The position numbers and the translations under genes are program-made. Of a stretch of DNA of 54,181 bases, positions 24,471 through 32,201 are shown in pieces. Below the pieces are notes generated by a model that saw only the letters and a program-made list of their open reading frames with translations, was not told the DNA's origin and searched no databases. Location of the stretch: NCBI GenBank assembly GCA_934364795.1, contig CAKRMK010000020.1, positions 1 through 54,181 of the forward strand. Reading direction: 5' to 3'. Positions within the stretch are counted from its first letter, which is position 1, and the number at the start of each line of letters is the position of its first letter. This DNA comes from an uncultured Blautia sp. GTDB taxonomy: Bacteria; Bacillota; Clostridia; Lachnospirales; Lachnospiraceae.

Positions 24471-26714
24471 ATGAGACCCAGAAAATTTATTGCAATGGTC
24501 ATGACTTTTCTTATGATGTTATCGCTTCTTCCATCAATGGTGTTCGCGGCAGCAGCACCGGCAGGAGAACTTGGAGGAAAGCTGAAGATTAAAGGAAAGG
24601 CTGCTGTAGGAACTGAATTAAGTGCAGACTATTCCAAGGCAACACCAGAGGGACTTACAGATGAATATGTAAGTTTTTCATGGTCAAGAAAAGTTGGAGA
24701 TGAGATTACAGAAGTAGGCACAGAAAAAACATATAAGCTTACAGAGGAAGATCTTGGAAATAAAATTGAACTGAAGGTTACTGGTCTTACAGAAATGGGA
24801 GTTACCGGTGAACTGAAAGCGCATACTGTTGAAATTGTAGCCACACCAGAGGAGGCTCCGGAAGAAACAACAGAAGAGGATGAAAACGATCCGGAGAGTA
24901 TAAACGAAACACCTGATGGAGAAAATCAGGAGACGGAAGAAACTCCTTCAGAGGATAATACAGAGGTACCATCAGAGGAAACTCCTTCAGATGTGAATAC
25001 TGATGGGAACGATGAAGATGGAGTTATTGTGATTGGAGGAGAAGAACCCTCTGATTCTTCAACAGACACAATGCAGCCGTCTGATGAATCCAGCGAGAAT
25101 CAGAATACGGGAACTTCAGATGGAGATACATCCGGCATTTCTACTGATGACAGTGTAATTGACATTGGAAATGAAGATTATCTGGAAGTTCCGGCTGACG
25201 GTCAGGCAGATGCTTCGTCAGATTCAGATGGTCAGGATGACAACGCAGATGTGACATATGATGCATCCGCTGTATATGGAGATGGAACATCTAATACCGT
25301 TGAGTTTGATCCGGTACAAGAGGGATTTACCAATACAGATAATGAATATACCAAATCAGTTACCATAAAAAACACCGGCACAGGAACTTTACATTTTAAA
25401 AAAATTGCACCTGATCATTTCATGGTTAAAGATATTGAAGATCCTCTGGCAGCTGGAGAATCAATAGAAGTCTGGATTATGCCAAGAGAAGGGCTTACAG
25501 CAAGTGATTCTCCATATAATGATGTGATTACTTACGAAACAGAAGAAGGTAAAAGTGTTTCCTTTAAAGCATCAGTTGTAGTAAATCCAGCTCCGGAACC
25601 GACTGCGACACCAGAGCCGACAGAGGCACCAGAGCCAACTGCGACACCAGAACCGACTGCGACACCAGAGCCGACAGAGGCACCAGAGCCAACTGCGACA
25701 CCAGAGCCGACAGAGGCACCAGAGCCAACTGCGACACCAGAACCGACTGCGACACCAGAGCCAACAGAGGCACTGGAACCGACTGCGACACCGGAACCGA
25801 CAGAGGCACCAGAGCCAACTGCGACACCAGAGCCGACAGAGGCACCAGAGCCAACTGCGACACCAGAGCCGACAGAGGCACCGGAACCGACTGAGATACC
25901 AGATATAACAATGATTCCAGAAGTGAAGGTAACTTCCTTAACTGCACTGGATGGTACTGGTATTGCAAGCATCAATCTTGCATATGGTGCAGAGAAATCA
26001 TTGGCTGGTTTACAGCTGCCTGCTACAATTAAGATCAGCACAAGTGATGGAGAAAGAGACGCTTCTGTTACCTGGGATGTAAATGGATGTGCTTATAATC
26101 CAAGCAGCAGTGAAACACAGACTTTCTCTGTAAATGGTCTTGTTACCCTTCCAGATGGAGTTTCAAATCCTGATAATATCAGTCTTGTTGTAGCCGCGAA
26201 TGTTACAGTAAACAGGGGCGCAATTGTATCAGATGCTTCTCAAAATACCATTACAGGAATCAGTTCAGATGGCTCCTATACAACAGAAACAAAGATTACA
26301 TTCAATGCTGTTGGTGCAGGTATGAATATTGAAAAGCCAATCAATGGCGATGTACGATATCTGCCTTTGAACTGGGAAGTACTGGAAACAAGAAGCTGGG
26401 ATGGAGCTCCATACAGTGCAACATTCCGTATGGGTAAGAGTGGAAATTACACTCTGACAGTAACCTACAATCAGCAGAAGTTTGATGGAAGTAACTGGGT
26501 GAATACAGGAACACAGGATACCAAACAGGTTAACTTTACTGTTGCAGCAGCTCCGAATCAGACTCTGACTCCAGCTGTAAATAAAGATGACGCAAATAAG
26601 AAAAATGCAGTAAAGACCGGTGATAATACACCAATTCTTCCGTTTGTGATTATCTTAGTAATTGCGGTTGTTTTAATTGCCGGAATTCTTGTTTACCGTA
26701 ATAAGAAGAAATAA
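24471..26714 (+). CDS. PEPT-repeat surface protein with C-terminal membrane/sorting tail
   Basis: 747 residues. Signal peptide (1-27, ending VFAAAAP), a beta domain (~30-125), a long acidic Glu/Thr/Ser/Asp linker (~128-265), an immunoglobulin-like module (~270-370: VTIKNTGTGTLHFKKIA), a Pro-Glu-Pro-Thr stalk (~375-475), a second beta region (~485-710), then VKTGDN, a hydrophobic span (LPFVIILVIAVVLIAGILVY) and RNKKK. The tail fits a degenerate sortase signal or a simple membrane anchor. Likely a wall-spanning protein presenting its N-terminal domains. Family and ligand not recognised. AAAGGAGG precedes the start. It has its own promoter and terminator. Confidence 0.8.
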   Translation: MRPRKFIAMVMTFLMMLSLLPSMVFAAAAPAGELGGKLKIKGKAAVGTELSADYSKATPEGLTDEYVSFSWSRKVGDEITEVGTEKTYKLTEEDLGNKIELKVTGLTEMGVTGELKAHTVEIVATPEEAPEETTEEDENDPESINETPDGENQETEETPSEDNTEVPSEETPSDVNTDGNDEDGVIVIGGEEPSDSSTDTMQPSDESSENQNTGTSDGDTSGISTDDSVIDIGNEDYLEVPADGQADASSDSDGQDDNADVTYDASAVYGDGTSNTVEFDPVQEGFTNTDNEYTKSVTIKNTGTGTLHFKKIAPDHFMVKDIEDPLAAGESIEVWIMPREGLTASDSPYNDVITYETEEGKSVSFKASVVVNPAPEPTATPEPTEAPEPTATPEPTATPEPTEAPEPTATPEPTEAPEPTATPEPTATPEPTEALEPTATPEPTEAPEPTATPEPTEAPEPTATPEPTEAPEPTEIPDITMIPEVKVTSLTALDGTGIASINLAYGAEKSLAGLQLPATIKISTSDGERDASVTWDVNGCAYNPSSSETQTFSVNGLVTLPDGVSNPDNISLVVAANVTVNRGAIVSDASQNTITGISSDGSYTTETKITFNAVGAGMNIEKPINGDVRYLPLNWEVLETRSWDGAPYSATFRMGKSGNYTLTVTYNQQKFDGSNWVNTGTQDTKQVNFTVAAAPNQTLTPAVNKDDANKKNAVKTGDNTPILPFVIILVIAVVLIAGILVYRNKKK
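25593..25896 (+). repeat. 18-bp coding repeats (PEPTAT/PEPTEA)
   Basis: About 17 consecutive hexapeptide units alternate PEPTAT and PEPTEA. Nucleotide identity between units is very high, so copy number is likely variable. Antisense ORFs across this tract are artefacts of the repeat. Confidence 0.9.
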
Positions 26715-26842
26715 ACAAAGCGAAATAAGCCCCAATAAACCAAAAGAAATAGATCAAAAGAAATAAACCAGAAGAGATAAATCAGATAAAAAAACGAAAA
26801 ACGTATAAACTGGATCAAAAAATCAAAGAAACGACAAAGGAG

Positions 26843-26872
26843 AAAGGGAAGTCTGCAGCAGGCTTCCCTTTC
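26843..26872 (+). terminator. Terminator-like hairpin after the PEPT-repeat gene
   Basis: AAAGGGAAG (26843-26851) pairs with CTTCCCTTT (26863-26871). The T-run is short. Before it, 26735-26790 holds three or four A-rich 14-bp degenerate repeats of the form CAAAAGAAATAAAC. Confidence 0.7.
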
Positions 26873-26897
26873 GATTCAGAAAAAACGACAACCATTA

Positions 26898-26924
26898 CTA
26901 GCACTCAATTGAAATGAGTGCTAA
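26898..26924 (+). promoter_or_regulatory. CIRCE operator (HrcA site)
   Basis: CTAGCACTC-N9-GAGTGCTAA differs from the consensus TTAGCACTC-N9-GAGTGCTAA by one base. It lies immediately upstream of the htpG -35 box, so HrcA binding would be expected to block the promoter and release it on heat shock. Confidence 0.92.
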
Positions 26925-26931
26925 ATTTTTC

Positions 26932-26960
26932 TTGACTTTTTGGAAATTTGGTATTACTAT
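26932..26960 (+). promoter_or_regulatory. Sigma-A promoter of htpG
   Basis: TTGACT (26932-26937), 17-bp spacer, TACTAT (26955-26960), 7 bp after the CIRCE element and 43 nt before the start codon. Confidence 0.8.
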
Positions 26961-27003
26961 AGGTTGTATAATTTAGAAAAGAAAACAAAGGAGAGTGAGC
27001 TGC

Positions 27004-29067
27004 ATGGCTGAGAAGCGTGGTAGTTTATCAATTAATAGTGAAAATATTTTTCCAATTATAAAGAAATGGTTATATTCAGATCATGACATTTTTGCCAGAG
27101 AGCTGATTTCTAATGGATGTGATGCAATCACAAAGCTTAAAAAACTGGATGTAATGGGTGAGTATACACTGCCGGATAATTACAAGGCAGAGGTTCATGT
27201 GATTGTAAATCCAGAAGAAAAAACACTGAAATTCGTTGATACCGGTCTTGGTATGACAGCTGATGAGGTTGAAGAATATATTACTCAGATTGCTTTTTCA
27301 GGAGCAACCGAATTCTTATCTAAGTACAAAGATAAGACCACAGATGATCAGATCATTGGCCATTTTGGACTTGGATTTTATTCCGCATTTATGGTAGCAG
27401 ACGAAGTACAGATTGATACACTTTCTTACAAAGAAGGCGCAACACCTGTACATTGGACCTGTGATGGCGGTACAGAATATGAGATGCAGGATGGTAATAA
27501 GACCACTGTTGGTACAGAGATCACCCTTTTCCTGAATGATGAGAGTACAGAATTTGTTAATGAATACCGTATGCGGGAAGTCATTGAGAAATACTGTTCC
27601 TTTATGCCAGTGAACATTTATCTGGAGAAAGAGAATGCACCACAGGAATATGAGACAATCGAAGAATCTGAACTTCGTGACGACGATGTGGTTGTAGAGC
27701 ATATTCATGAGGATGCGAAAACTGAGGAGAAAGAGAACGATAAAGGTGGGAAAGAAGTCGTTGAAGTTTCTCCAGCCAAAGATAAAGTAAAAATTAACAA
27801 ACGTCCGGTATCTTTAAGTGATCCAGAGCCACTTTGGATGAAGCATCCGAATAACTGTACAGACGAGGAATACAAGGAATTTTACCGTAAAGTTTTCATG
27901 GATTACAAAGAGCCTTTATTCTGGATTCATTTGAATATGGATTATCCGTTTAATCTGAAAGGAATTCTGTACTTCCCGAAGATCAATACAGAATATGACT
28001 CTATAGAAGGAACTATTAAACTGTATAATAACCAGGTATTTATTGCAGATAATATTAAAGAGGTTATCCCGGAATTCCTGCTCCTTCTGAAAGGTGTTAT
28101 TGACTGTCCGGATCTCCCTCTGAATGTTTCCAGATCTGCTCTGCAGAATGATGGATTTGTGAAGAAGATTTCCGAGTACATTACCAAGAAAGTTGCAGAT
28201 AAACTTACCGGAATGTGTAAAACTGATCGTGAGTCCTATGAGAAATACTGGGATGATATCAGCCCATTTATTAAATATGGCTGTATTAAGGACAGTAAGT
28301 TTTCAGATAAGATGAATGACTATATTCTTTTCAAGAATATTGATGGTAAATATCTGACCCTGAAAGATTGCATTGAGGAGAATAAAAAGCCGGAAGAAAC
28401 AGCAAATGCAGAAGAAGCAGCTGATACAAAGGAAGAGAAAAAGGATGCTTCTGATGAGAAGAAAGCTCCGGAGAAAACAACTATCTTCTATGTAACAGAC
28501 GAGGTACAGCAGAGCCAGTATATTAACATGTTCCGTGAAGCCGGAAAAGATGCTGTTGTCCTGAAGCACAATATTGACAGTGCATTTATTTCTCATCTGG
28601 AGCAGAAAGACCAGGAAATCCAGTTCAAGAGAATTGATGCTGATCTTTCAGAAGAGCTTCGTGAGGATGGCGCTACAGATGAAGAGACATCCAAGAATCT
28701 TACAGAAGTATTCCGCAAAGCACTGAAGAATGAGAAACTGGAAGTAAAAGTTGAGAACCTGAAAAATGAGAAGGTTGCTGCAATGATGACTCTTTCCGAA
28801 GAGAGCCGCCGTATGCAGGATATGATGAAAATGTACAATATGTATGGCATGGATCCGTCTATGTTTGGTGGACAGGAGACTTTGGTTCTGAATGCAAAGC
28901 ATCCGCTGGTTCAGTTTGTTGCAGGAAACAAGGATTCAGAGAAGACTCCTGTTATCTGCGAAGAGCTGTATGACCTGGCAATGCTGAGCCACAAACAGCT
29001 TTCACCAGAAGAAATGACCAGATTTGTACAGAGAAGCAATGAGATTCTTCTTATGCTGACAAAATAA
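27004..29067 (+). CDS. htpG: Chaperone HtpG (Hsp90)
   Basis: 687 residues. ATP-dependent homodimeric chaperone. The GHKL ATPase domain shows ELISNGCDAI (Bergerat N motif, ~35-44), DTGLGM, and GHFGLGFYSAFMV; the middle domain has NVSRSALQ. Charged linkers are present at ~235-265 and a Glu/Lys/Ala-rich stretch at ~460-490, both longer than in E. coli HtpG. Start: ATG at 27004, 10 nt after AAAGGAG; an in-frame GTG at 26995 overlaps that site. Under CIRCE control, which in Bacillus subtilis is not the case for htpG. Confidence 0.96.
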   Translation: MAEKRGSLSINSENIFPIIKKWLYSDHDIFARELISNGCDAITKLKKLDVMGEYTLPDNYKAEVHVIVNPEEKTLKFVDTGLGMTADEVEEYITQIAFSGATEFLSKYKDKTTDDQIIGHFGLGFYSAFMVADEVQIDTLSYKEGATPVHWTCDGGTEYEMQDGNKTTVGTEITLFLNDESTEFVNEYRMREVIEKYCSFMPVNIYLEKENAPQEYETIEESELRDDDVVVEHIHEDAKTEEKENDKGGKEVVEVSPAKDKVKINKRPVSLSDPEPLWMKHPNNCTDEEYKEFYRKVFMDYKEPLFWIHLNMDYPFNLKGILYFPKINTEYDSIEGTIKLYNNQVFIADNIKEVIPEFLLLLKGVIDCPDLPLNVSRSALQNDGFVKKISEYITKKVADKLTGMCKTDRESYEKYWDDISPFIKYGCIKDSKFSDKMNDYILFKNIDGKYLTLKDCIEENKKPEETANAEEAADTKEEKKDASDEKKAPEKTTIFYVTDEVQQSQYINMFREAGKDAVVLKHNIDSAFISHLEQKDQEIQFKRIDADLSEELREDGATDEETSKNLTEVFRKALKNEKLEVKVENLKNEKVAAMMTLSEESRRMQDMMKMYNMYGMDPSMFGGQETLVLNAKHPLVQFVAGNKDSEKTPVICEELYDLAMLSHKQLSPEEMTRFVQRSNEILLMLTK

Positions 29068-29115
29068 TTATAACAAGCAATTGCATGAAATAAGTATATA
29101 TAAAATGCTTATCAG

Positions 29116-29150
29116 AGGGCCTCTATTCTGTAAAGAGTAGAGGTCCTTTC
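29116..29150 (+). terminator. Terminator after htpG
   Basis: A 14-bp stem with some G-U pairs, AGGGCCTCTATTCT (29116-29129) and AGAGTAGAGGTCCT (29134-29147), then TTC. No gene is visible in 29068-29315 otherwise. Confidence 0.7.
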
Positions 29151-29315
29151 ACGTATAAAGCCTTTAAATCTCGAAAATCCTAAAAAATATTACATTCTTC
29201 TTATTTTTTTGTCTCAAAAAGCTAAAAAAGAGGAAAATAATTCGTATTATATATAGAGGCAAATGATTTGTTAACTGCAGATGCTAAAGTAACTTATTGT
29301 GGGAGGGACAAAAGG

Positions 29316-29645
29316 ATGAGAGAGGTATACGGAACCATACGAAGGCTTGGTGCAACATCAAAATATAAAGGATATTATTTTGTGGCAGAAGCAATTCACA
29401 TGACGATGGAATTTCAGGAACGCCCGATGAAGATCACCAAAGATATTTATCCAAAGCTGGCAAAGAAATTCAAATCAAAACCATCTAATATTGAGCACGA
29501 TATTCGGACTATCGTAAATGTATGTTGGGAAAATCACAGAGAACGACTGGAGAAGATTGCAGGATATCCTCTGGAATACAGACCGACAAACAGTGAATTT
29601 GTGGATATGATTGCGTTTTACCTTGTGTCAGGAGGAGAAGGCTGA
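29316..29645 (+). CDS. Stand-alone Spo0A C-terminal-like DNA-binding protein
   Basis: 109 residues. The sequence follows the Spo0A effector domain: a helical start (GYYFVAEAIHMTME), ITKDIYPKLAKKF, the recognition-helix region KPSNIEHDIRTIVNVCWE (compare TPSRVERAIRHAIEVAW in Spo0A), and PTNSEFVDMIAFYL. There is no receiver domain, so it is not controlled by phosphorylation in the usual way and may compete at 0A boxes or regulate its own targets. ATG 29316 has GGGAGG 9 nt upstream; the longer ORF from 29268 has no ribosome site. It is the last gene before a bidirectional hairpin. Confidence 0.82.
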   Translation: MREVYGTIRRLGATSKYKGYYFVAEAIHMTMEFQERPMKITKDIYPKLAKKFKSKPSNIEHDIRTIVNVCWENHRERLEKIAGYPLEYRPTNSEFVDMIAFYLVSGGEG

Positions 29646-29654
29646 AGATGGGAA

Positions 29655-29690
29655 AGCTTTTAGTCTGTTACATGCTTTCGACTAAAAGCT
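29655..29690. terminator. Bidirectional hairpin between convergent genes
   Basis: AGCTTTTAGTC (29655-29665) pairs exactly with GACTAAAAGCT (29680-29690). It lies after the Spo0A-like gene and overlaps the final codons of the - strand gene. Confidence 0.65.
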
Positions 29691-30171
29691 GGTTATGTGC
29701 AAAAAAATCCAGCACATACTGATCCCAGAGATGCTCCAGTTCTTTGTCCGGAAGAAAGGTTTTCAGGGAAGTTCCGGTGGTGCAAAGGAGTATCTTATTT
29801 TTATACTGAAGATTCAGATAAAGACCGGCTATCATATCAGGAGAAATTGAAAGGACAGTGTTCTGAAAAAGGGCTGCTATTTTGTTCGGAGAAAATTGAA
29901 GTACAATTTTAAAAGAAAGAGGGGTACGTTTCCCACGGATAACAGAGCAGCAAAAAGGCTTTATTTCTTTCCAGAGGGAGCAGGTACGGTGACTGGATGC
30001 CAGGAAATCCTGTTCGTCATTATCGAAAAAACTGGTCTGAAGTCTGCCATCGATGGTAAAAACATTGCTTGTTACCAGTTCAGCCTGGTTAAGCCAGAAA
30101 GAGTCAAAGGTGTCTCCAAGGAAAAGTCTGTTGGTAAAATCTTTTTGATCAATAATTTTCAAAGCGAGCAT
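29668..30171 (-). CDS. DUF5721-like protein of unknown function
   Basis: 167 residues, MLALKIIDQKDFTNRLFLGDTFDSFW at the start broken here as MLALKIIDQKDF, with a conserved-looking FTIDGRLQTSFFD and KEIKPFCCSVIRGKRTPLSFKIV region shortened to RGKRTPLSFKIV. No signal peptide or membrane span; mixed alpha/beta. I recall this as a Lachnospiraceae-specific family (DUF5721), a recognition that a profile search should confirm. GAAAGGAGG lies just before the ATG on the - strand, strong evidence that it is translated. The several + strand ORFs across it are shadows. Confidence 0.65.
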   Translation of the reverse strand: MLALKIIDQKDFTNRLFLGDTFDSFWLNQAELVTSNVFTIDGRLQTSFFDNDEQDFLASSHRTCSLWKEIKPFCCSVIRGKRTPLSFKIVLQFSPNKIAALFQNTVLSISPDMIAGLYLNLQYKNKILLCTTGTSLKTFLPDKELEHLWDQYVLDFFAHNQLLVESM

Positions 30172-30358
30172 AAGTGCCTCCTTTCAAAAAGAGAAATTCG
30201 TAAGTGCTTACCATTATAAAGCAATTTTACAGAAAAAGAAAGAAAAGGACATAAAAAAAGCAAATGCTTTTTAAAAAAACTCTTTTCAAAGATGTAGTAA
30301 TGTGTTAATATAGATGTGGTATTTAAAACTACATATTACGGAAAAGAGGACGATATAA

Positions 30359-31198
30359 TTGAGCTATAAAATTGTGATAGATAGTTGCGGAGAACTTTTG
30401 GATCAGTGGAAACAGGATGAGAAATTTCAGTCTGTTCCGCTGACTCTTACTGTTGGAAGCGAAAATATAATAGATGATGAGACGTTTGACCAGGCAGATT
30501 TTCTACAGAAGGTAGCAGCCTGCCCGGAGTGTCCCAAGTCAGCATGCCCTTCCCCTGAGAGCTACAGAAGAGCTTTTGACTGTGAGGCAGACCATGTATA
30601 TTGTGTGACCCTGTCTTCTGAATTAAGCGGCTCTTACAACAGTGCTGTTCTTGGTACCAGCCTGCTCCATGAAAAGAAGAAGGGCAAGAAGATCCATGTG
30701 TTCAATTCCTGCTCCGCATCTGTAGGACAGACACTGATCGGGATGAAAATTGCAGAATGCGAGGATGCCGGACTTCCTTTTGAAGATGTAATCAGCGTAG
30801 TAAACAAATATATTGAAGAGCAGCATACATTTTTTGTTCTGGAGAATCTGGAAACTTTACGAAAGAATGGACGCCTCAGCAGTGTGAAAGCGCTTGTGGC
30901 AACTGCTCTTAAGATTAAGCCAATCATGGGAGCCACTCCGGAGGGAACCATCTGCCAGCTGGATCAGGCAAGAGGAATGAACAAGGCTCTGGTAAAAATG
31001 GCAGAGAAGATTATGGAAGCTACTGAGAACAGCGAAAATAAAGTACTTGCGATTTCTCACTGCAACAGCCCCAAGAAAGCCCAGATGCTTAAAGAAGCCA
31101 TTCAGGAAAAAATGAAATTAAAAGATATTATTATTCTGAATACAGCAGGTGTCAGCAGCATGTATGCAAATGACGGAGGAATTATTGTAGCAGTATAA
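30359..31198 (+). CDS. DegV family fatty-acid-binding protein
   Basis: 279 residues, the usual DegV length. DegV/FakB proteins bind a fatty acid and present it to FakA kinase, or serve as carriers; no fakA is nearby. Family features: an N-terminal IVIDSCGELL, TLSSELSGSYNSA (~83-95) with the fatty-acid-headgroup Ser/Thr, and LRKNGRLS (~163-170). TTG start at 30359, with AAGAGGA 8 nt upstream; no ATG fits the family N terminus. Monocistronic. Confidence 0.9.
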   Translation: MSYKIVIDSCGELLDQWKQDEKFQSVPLTLTVGSENIIDDETFDQADFLQKVAACPECPKSACPSPESYRRAFDCEADHVYCVTLSSELSGSYNSAVLGTSLLHEKKKGKKIHVFNSCSASVGQTLIGMKIAECEDAGLPFEDVISVVNKYIEEQHTFFVLENLETLRKNGRLSSVKALVATALKIKPIMGATPEGTICQLDQARGMNKALVKMAEKIMEATENSENKVLAISHCNSPKKAQMLKEAIQEKMKLKDIIILNTAGVSSMYANDGGIIVAV

Positions 31199-31312
31199 GC
31201 ACATTATAGCAGCATGACTGTATGAAGAAAATGTGAACAGACTTTTCTTTTTAAGGGAAATGTGTTATACTTATCCAAATGACGATATTTATCGTAAAGG
31301 AGAACTGCTACT

Positions 31313-31564
31313 ATGAGTCAGAAGAAAGTAGATGCTTACAAGGCAGAAAAAGCAAATCGTGAGAAGATCATGAAAAAAGAGAAGCTGATCCTTACCCTTG
31401 AGAAGCTTGCAGCACTTGTATTGTGTATTGTTGCTGTATGCTGGATCGGTTATTCTGTTTATGGAAAGGTTACAGAAGGACAGGAAGATGTGAAGACAGA
31501 AACTGTTATGGACACATCCGCTCTGGATTCTTATCTGAATGGTTTAAGCTCCGATGCCGAATAA
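31313..31564 (+). CDS. Small single-span membrane protein of unknown function
   Basis: 83 residues: a basic N-terminal helix (KKVDAYKAEKANREKIMKK), one membrane span (about 27-48, LEKLAALVLCIVAVCWIGYSV), then a short acidic outer tail. Positive-inside rule places the N terminus in the cytoplasm. AAAGGAG precedes the ATG. Followed by a strong terminator, which supports a real monocistronic gene. No family recognised. Confidence 0.75.
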   Translation: MSQKKVDAYKAEKANREKIMKKEKLILTLEKLAALVLCIVAVCWIGYSVYGKVTEGQEDVKTETVMDTSALDSYLNGLSSDAE

Positions 31565-31581
31565 GGCGAATGCCGTTTCGT

Positions 31582-31621
31582 GACAGCTTGTTTCCAAATT
31601 GGAGATAGGCTGTCTTTTTTT
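31582..31621 (+). terminator. Rho-independent terminator
   Basis: GACAGC (31582-31587) pairs with GCTGTC (31609-31614), with inner TTTCC/GGAGA pairing, followed by seven T. Confidence 0.88.
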
Positions 31622-31669
31622 GCAATAGAGGATTTTGGGGGCAGGCTCTAGCAGAATTTCCTCTTGCAT

Positions 31670-31707
31670 AAAAAAATCCCCCCGGAATCATCCGAGGGGA
31701 ATTTTTT
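31670..31707 (-). terminator. Terminator of cspA
   Basis: Read on the - strand, TCCCCTCGG pairs with CCGGGGGGA and is followed by TTTTTTT. It lies just after the cspA stop. Confidence 0.85.
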
Positions 31708-31714
31708 GCTTCAA

Positions 31715-31915
31715 TTATAACTTAGTAACGTTAGCTGCCTGCATTCCGCGAGCGCCTTCTGTTAAGTCATATGTTACAGCCTGGCCTTCTTCAAGAGATT
31801 TGAAGCCTTCACCATTGATTGCAGAAAAGTGTACGAATACATCAGCTCCGTCTTCTCCTGTGATGAAACCATAACCTTTTTCAGCGTTGAACCATTTTAC
31901 AGTGCCCTTGTTCAT
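31715..31915 (-). CDS. cspA: Cold-shock protein (CspA family)
   Basis: 66 residues, one OB-fold cold-shock domain. RNP1 KGYGFITG and RNP2 VFVHFSAI are intact, so it binds single-stranded RNA/DNA and acts as an RNA chaperone. ATG at 31915 is preceded by GGAGGTAACTCAA on the - strand; an in-frame ATG five codons earlier overlaps the ribosome site. It is transcribed divergently from pyrC with an untranslated leader of ~134 nt. Confidence 0.96.
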   Translation of the reverse strand: MNKGTVKWFNAEKGYGFITGEDGADVFVHFSAINGEGFKSLEEGQAVTYDLTEGARGMQAANVTKL

Positions 31916-32049
31916 TTGAGTTACCTCCATAAAAAATAAAAAATTAAAAAATGTTCTGGCGAAAAAAAATCACCAGATTTTACAGACTATATCATGTAAA
32001 TATATAATCTCTAAAAACTAGTGATTTTACATTAAATAATCTTCGACAT
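31916..32049 (-). promoter_or_regulatory. Long cspA 5' untranslated leader
   Basis: From the predicted start near 32049 to the ATG is ~134 nt, A/T-rich, with a hairpin (CTGGTG pairing with CGCCAG across an A-tract, near 31956-31976) close to the ribosome site. Long structured leaders are typical of cold-inducible csp mRNAs. Confidence 0.55.
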
Positions 32050-32055
32050 GGATTG

Positions 32056-32084
32056 ATTATATAACCTGCACCCCAAAAAGTCAA
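32056..32084 (-). promoter_or_regulatory. Sigma-A promoter of cspA
   Basis: On the - strand, TTGACT (32084-32079), 17-bp spacer, TATAAT (32061-32056). Near consensus. Confidence 0.85.
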
Positions 32085-32201
32085 GGAGAATTAAAGTTGT
32101 GTGATAAAAAATATCCTCATGGAAAAAAAGTCTTTATTAAATGAAAATTTTCGTGTATGATAGTTGTGATATAGTTTAGACATCAGAAGGGAGAGAACCA
32201 A

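Noticed and set aside
25532..26041. Two long antisense ORFs over the PEPT-repeat tract
   Set aside because: Products are pure translations of the repeat's complement (ASVGSGVAVGSG). There is no start signal and the + strand gene is clear.
29697..30219. + strand ORFs overlapping the DUF5721-like gene
   Set aside because: The - strand gene has a strong ribosome site and a coherent protein; the + strand ORFs have neither.
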